Positions 62,065 to 62,133 of a DNA stretch of 62,133 nt are shown here, piece after piece. How positions within the stretch are numbered: position 1 is the first letter of the stretch; every line of letters begins with the position of its first letter. A model generated the notes under the pieces. That model was not told where the DNA came from. It searched no databases and saw nothing but the letters and a program-made list of their open reading frames with translations. The position numbers and the translations under genes are program-made. The stretch is from an uncultured Paracoccaceae bacterium. GTDB taxonomy: Bacteria > Pseudomonadota > Alphaproteobacteria > Rhodobacterales > Rhodobacteraceae. The DNA lies in the NCBI GenBank assembly GCA_937146765.1, contig CAKZRP010000034.1, positions 1-62,133 on the forward strand. The letters run 5' to 3'.

Positions 62065-62133
62065 TTACGCGGCCTGAGCCTCGAAGGCCAAGGGGCTTTT
62101 CCAGCCGAGTGCTGAGTGCCGTCGGCGTGGATT
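62065..62133 (-). pseudogene. IS3-family transposase OrfB, C-terminal end (cut by the window)
   Basis: The minus-strand frame entering from the right edge reads NPRRRHSALGWKSPLAFEAQ and ends AA-stop (TAA at 62067-62065). RRRHSALGWKSPxAFE is a typical end of IS3-family OrfB. The rest lies outside, so the copy may be intact; it is listed as a fragment only because it is cut by the window. It differs from the IS3 remnant on the left. It sits 50 bases after the tRNA-Val gene. Confidence 0.8.

Overview
The window is high-GC bacterial DNA from an alphaproteobacterium, most likely of the Rhodobacteraceae (inference). The hints are the gene content (TAXI-TRAP and Tct tricarboxylate importers, a DctB/DctD-like pair, a SCO1/PCuAC copper block), many 4-bp ATGA gene overlaps, and tRNA-Val sequences. 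No replication, ribosomal or phage genes are present, so chromosome versus plasmid cannot be decided.

Left part (1-9400): debris of mobile DNA (an IS66 transposase tail, and a decayed IS3-type element interrupted by an intact IS110-type element), a YaeQ gene, then a cobalamin riboswitch driving an ABC importer operon (two binding proteins, permease, ATPase) that ends in a CbiX-like/[2Fe-2S] fusion protein. This part ends at a 3' fragment of a tRNA-Val(CAC) gene, which looks like the attachment scar of a genomic island lying mostly to the left of the window.

Siderophore part (9500-26000): an iron-siderophore uptake set (two FecCD permeases, a binding protein, a TonB-dependent receptor) and a biosynthesis set (single-module NRPS C-A-T-TE, MbtH-like protein, MATE exporter, PLP enzyme, IroE-like esterase, IucB-type acyltransferase, IucD-type amino-acid N-hydroxylase). 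It closes with a stand-alone ECF sigma factor. Three promoters in the biosynthesis set share the same spaced motif TGAATTT-N14-CGTCYC, which I read as the targets of that sigma factor. The set should make a hydroxamate siderophore.

Middle part (26100-43000): copper-chaperone genes (SCO1, YcnI-PCuAC fusion, small Cys/His-rich protein), a divergent pair of pseudogenes (LysR and alpha/beta hydrolase), then a carbohydrate cluster. A rightward operon (GT4 glycosyltransferase, nucleotidyltransferase, two SDR epimerases) meets a leftward operon (cupin, sedoheptulose-7-phosphate cyclase-like enzyme, ROK kinase, GH4 enzyme). Together they resemble a C7-cyclitol (pseudosugar) pathway. Next to them lies a 1553-residue protein made of 193 consecutive octapeptide-type units, organised into an exact 17-unit (136-residue) super-repeat. 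These two are the most unusual objects in the window.

Right part (43400-62133): carboxylate uptake. A TAXI-TRAP system (binding protein, fused permease, DUF1850) is followed by a sensor kinase and an NtrC-like regulator lacking GAFTGA. Then come a TctCBA importer, an aconitase-family enzyme and a GntR regulator. The window ends with a decayed sugar-ABC/LacI locus, a lytic transglycosylase, an unknown protein, a histidine phosphatase, an intact tRNA-Val(TAC) and the tail of another IS3-family transposase.
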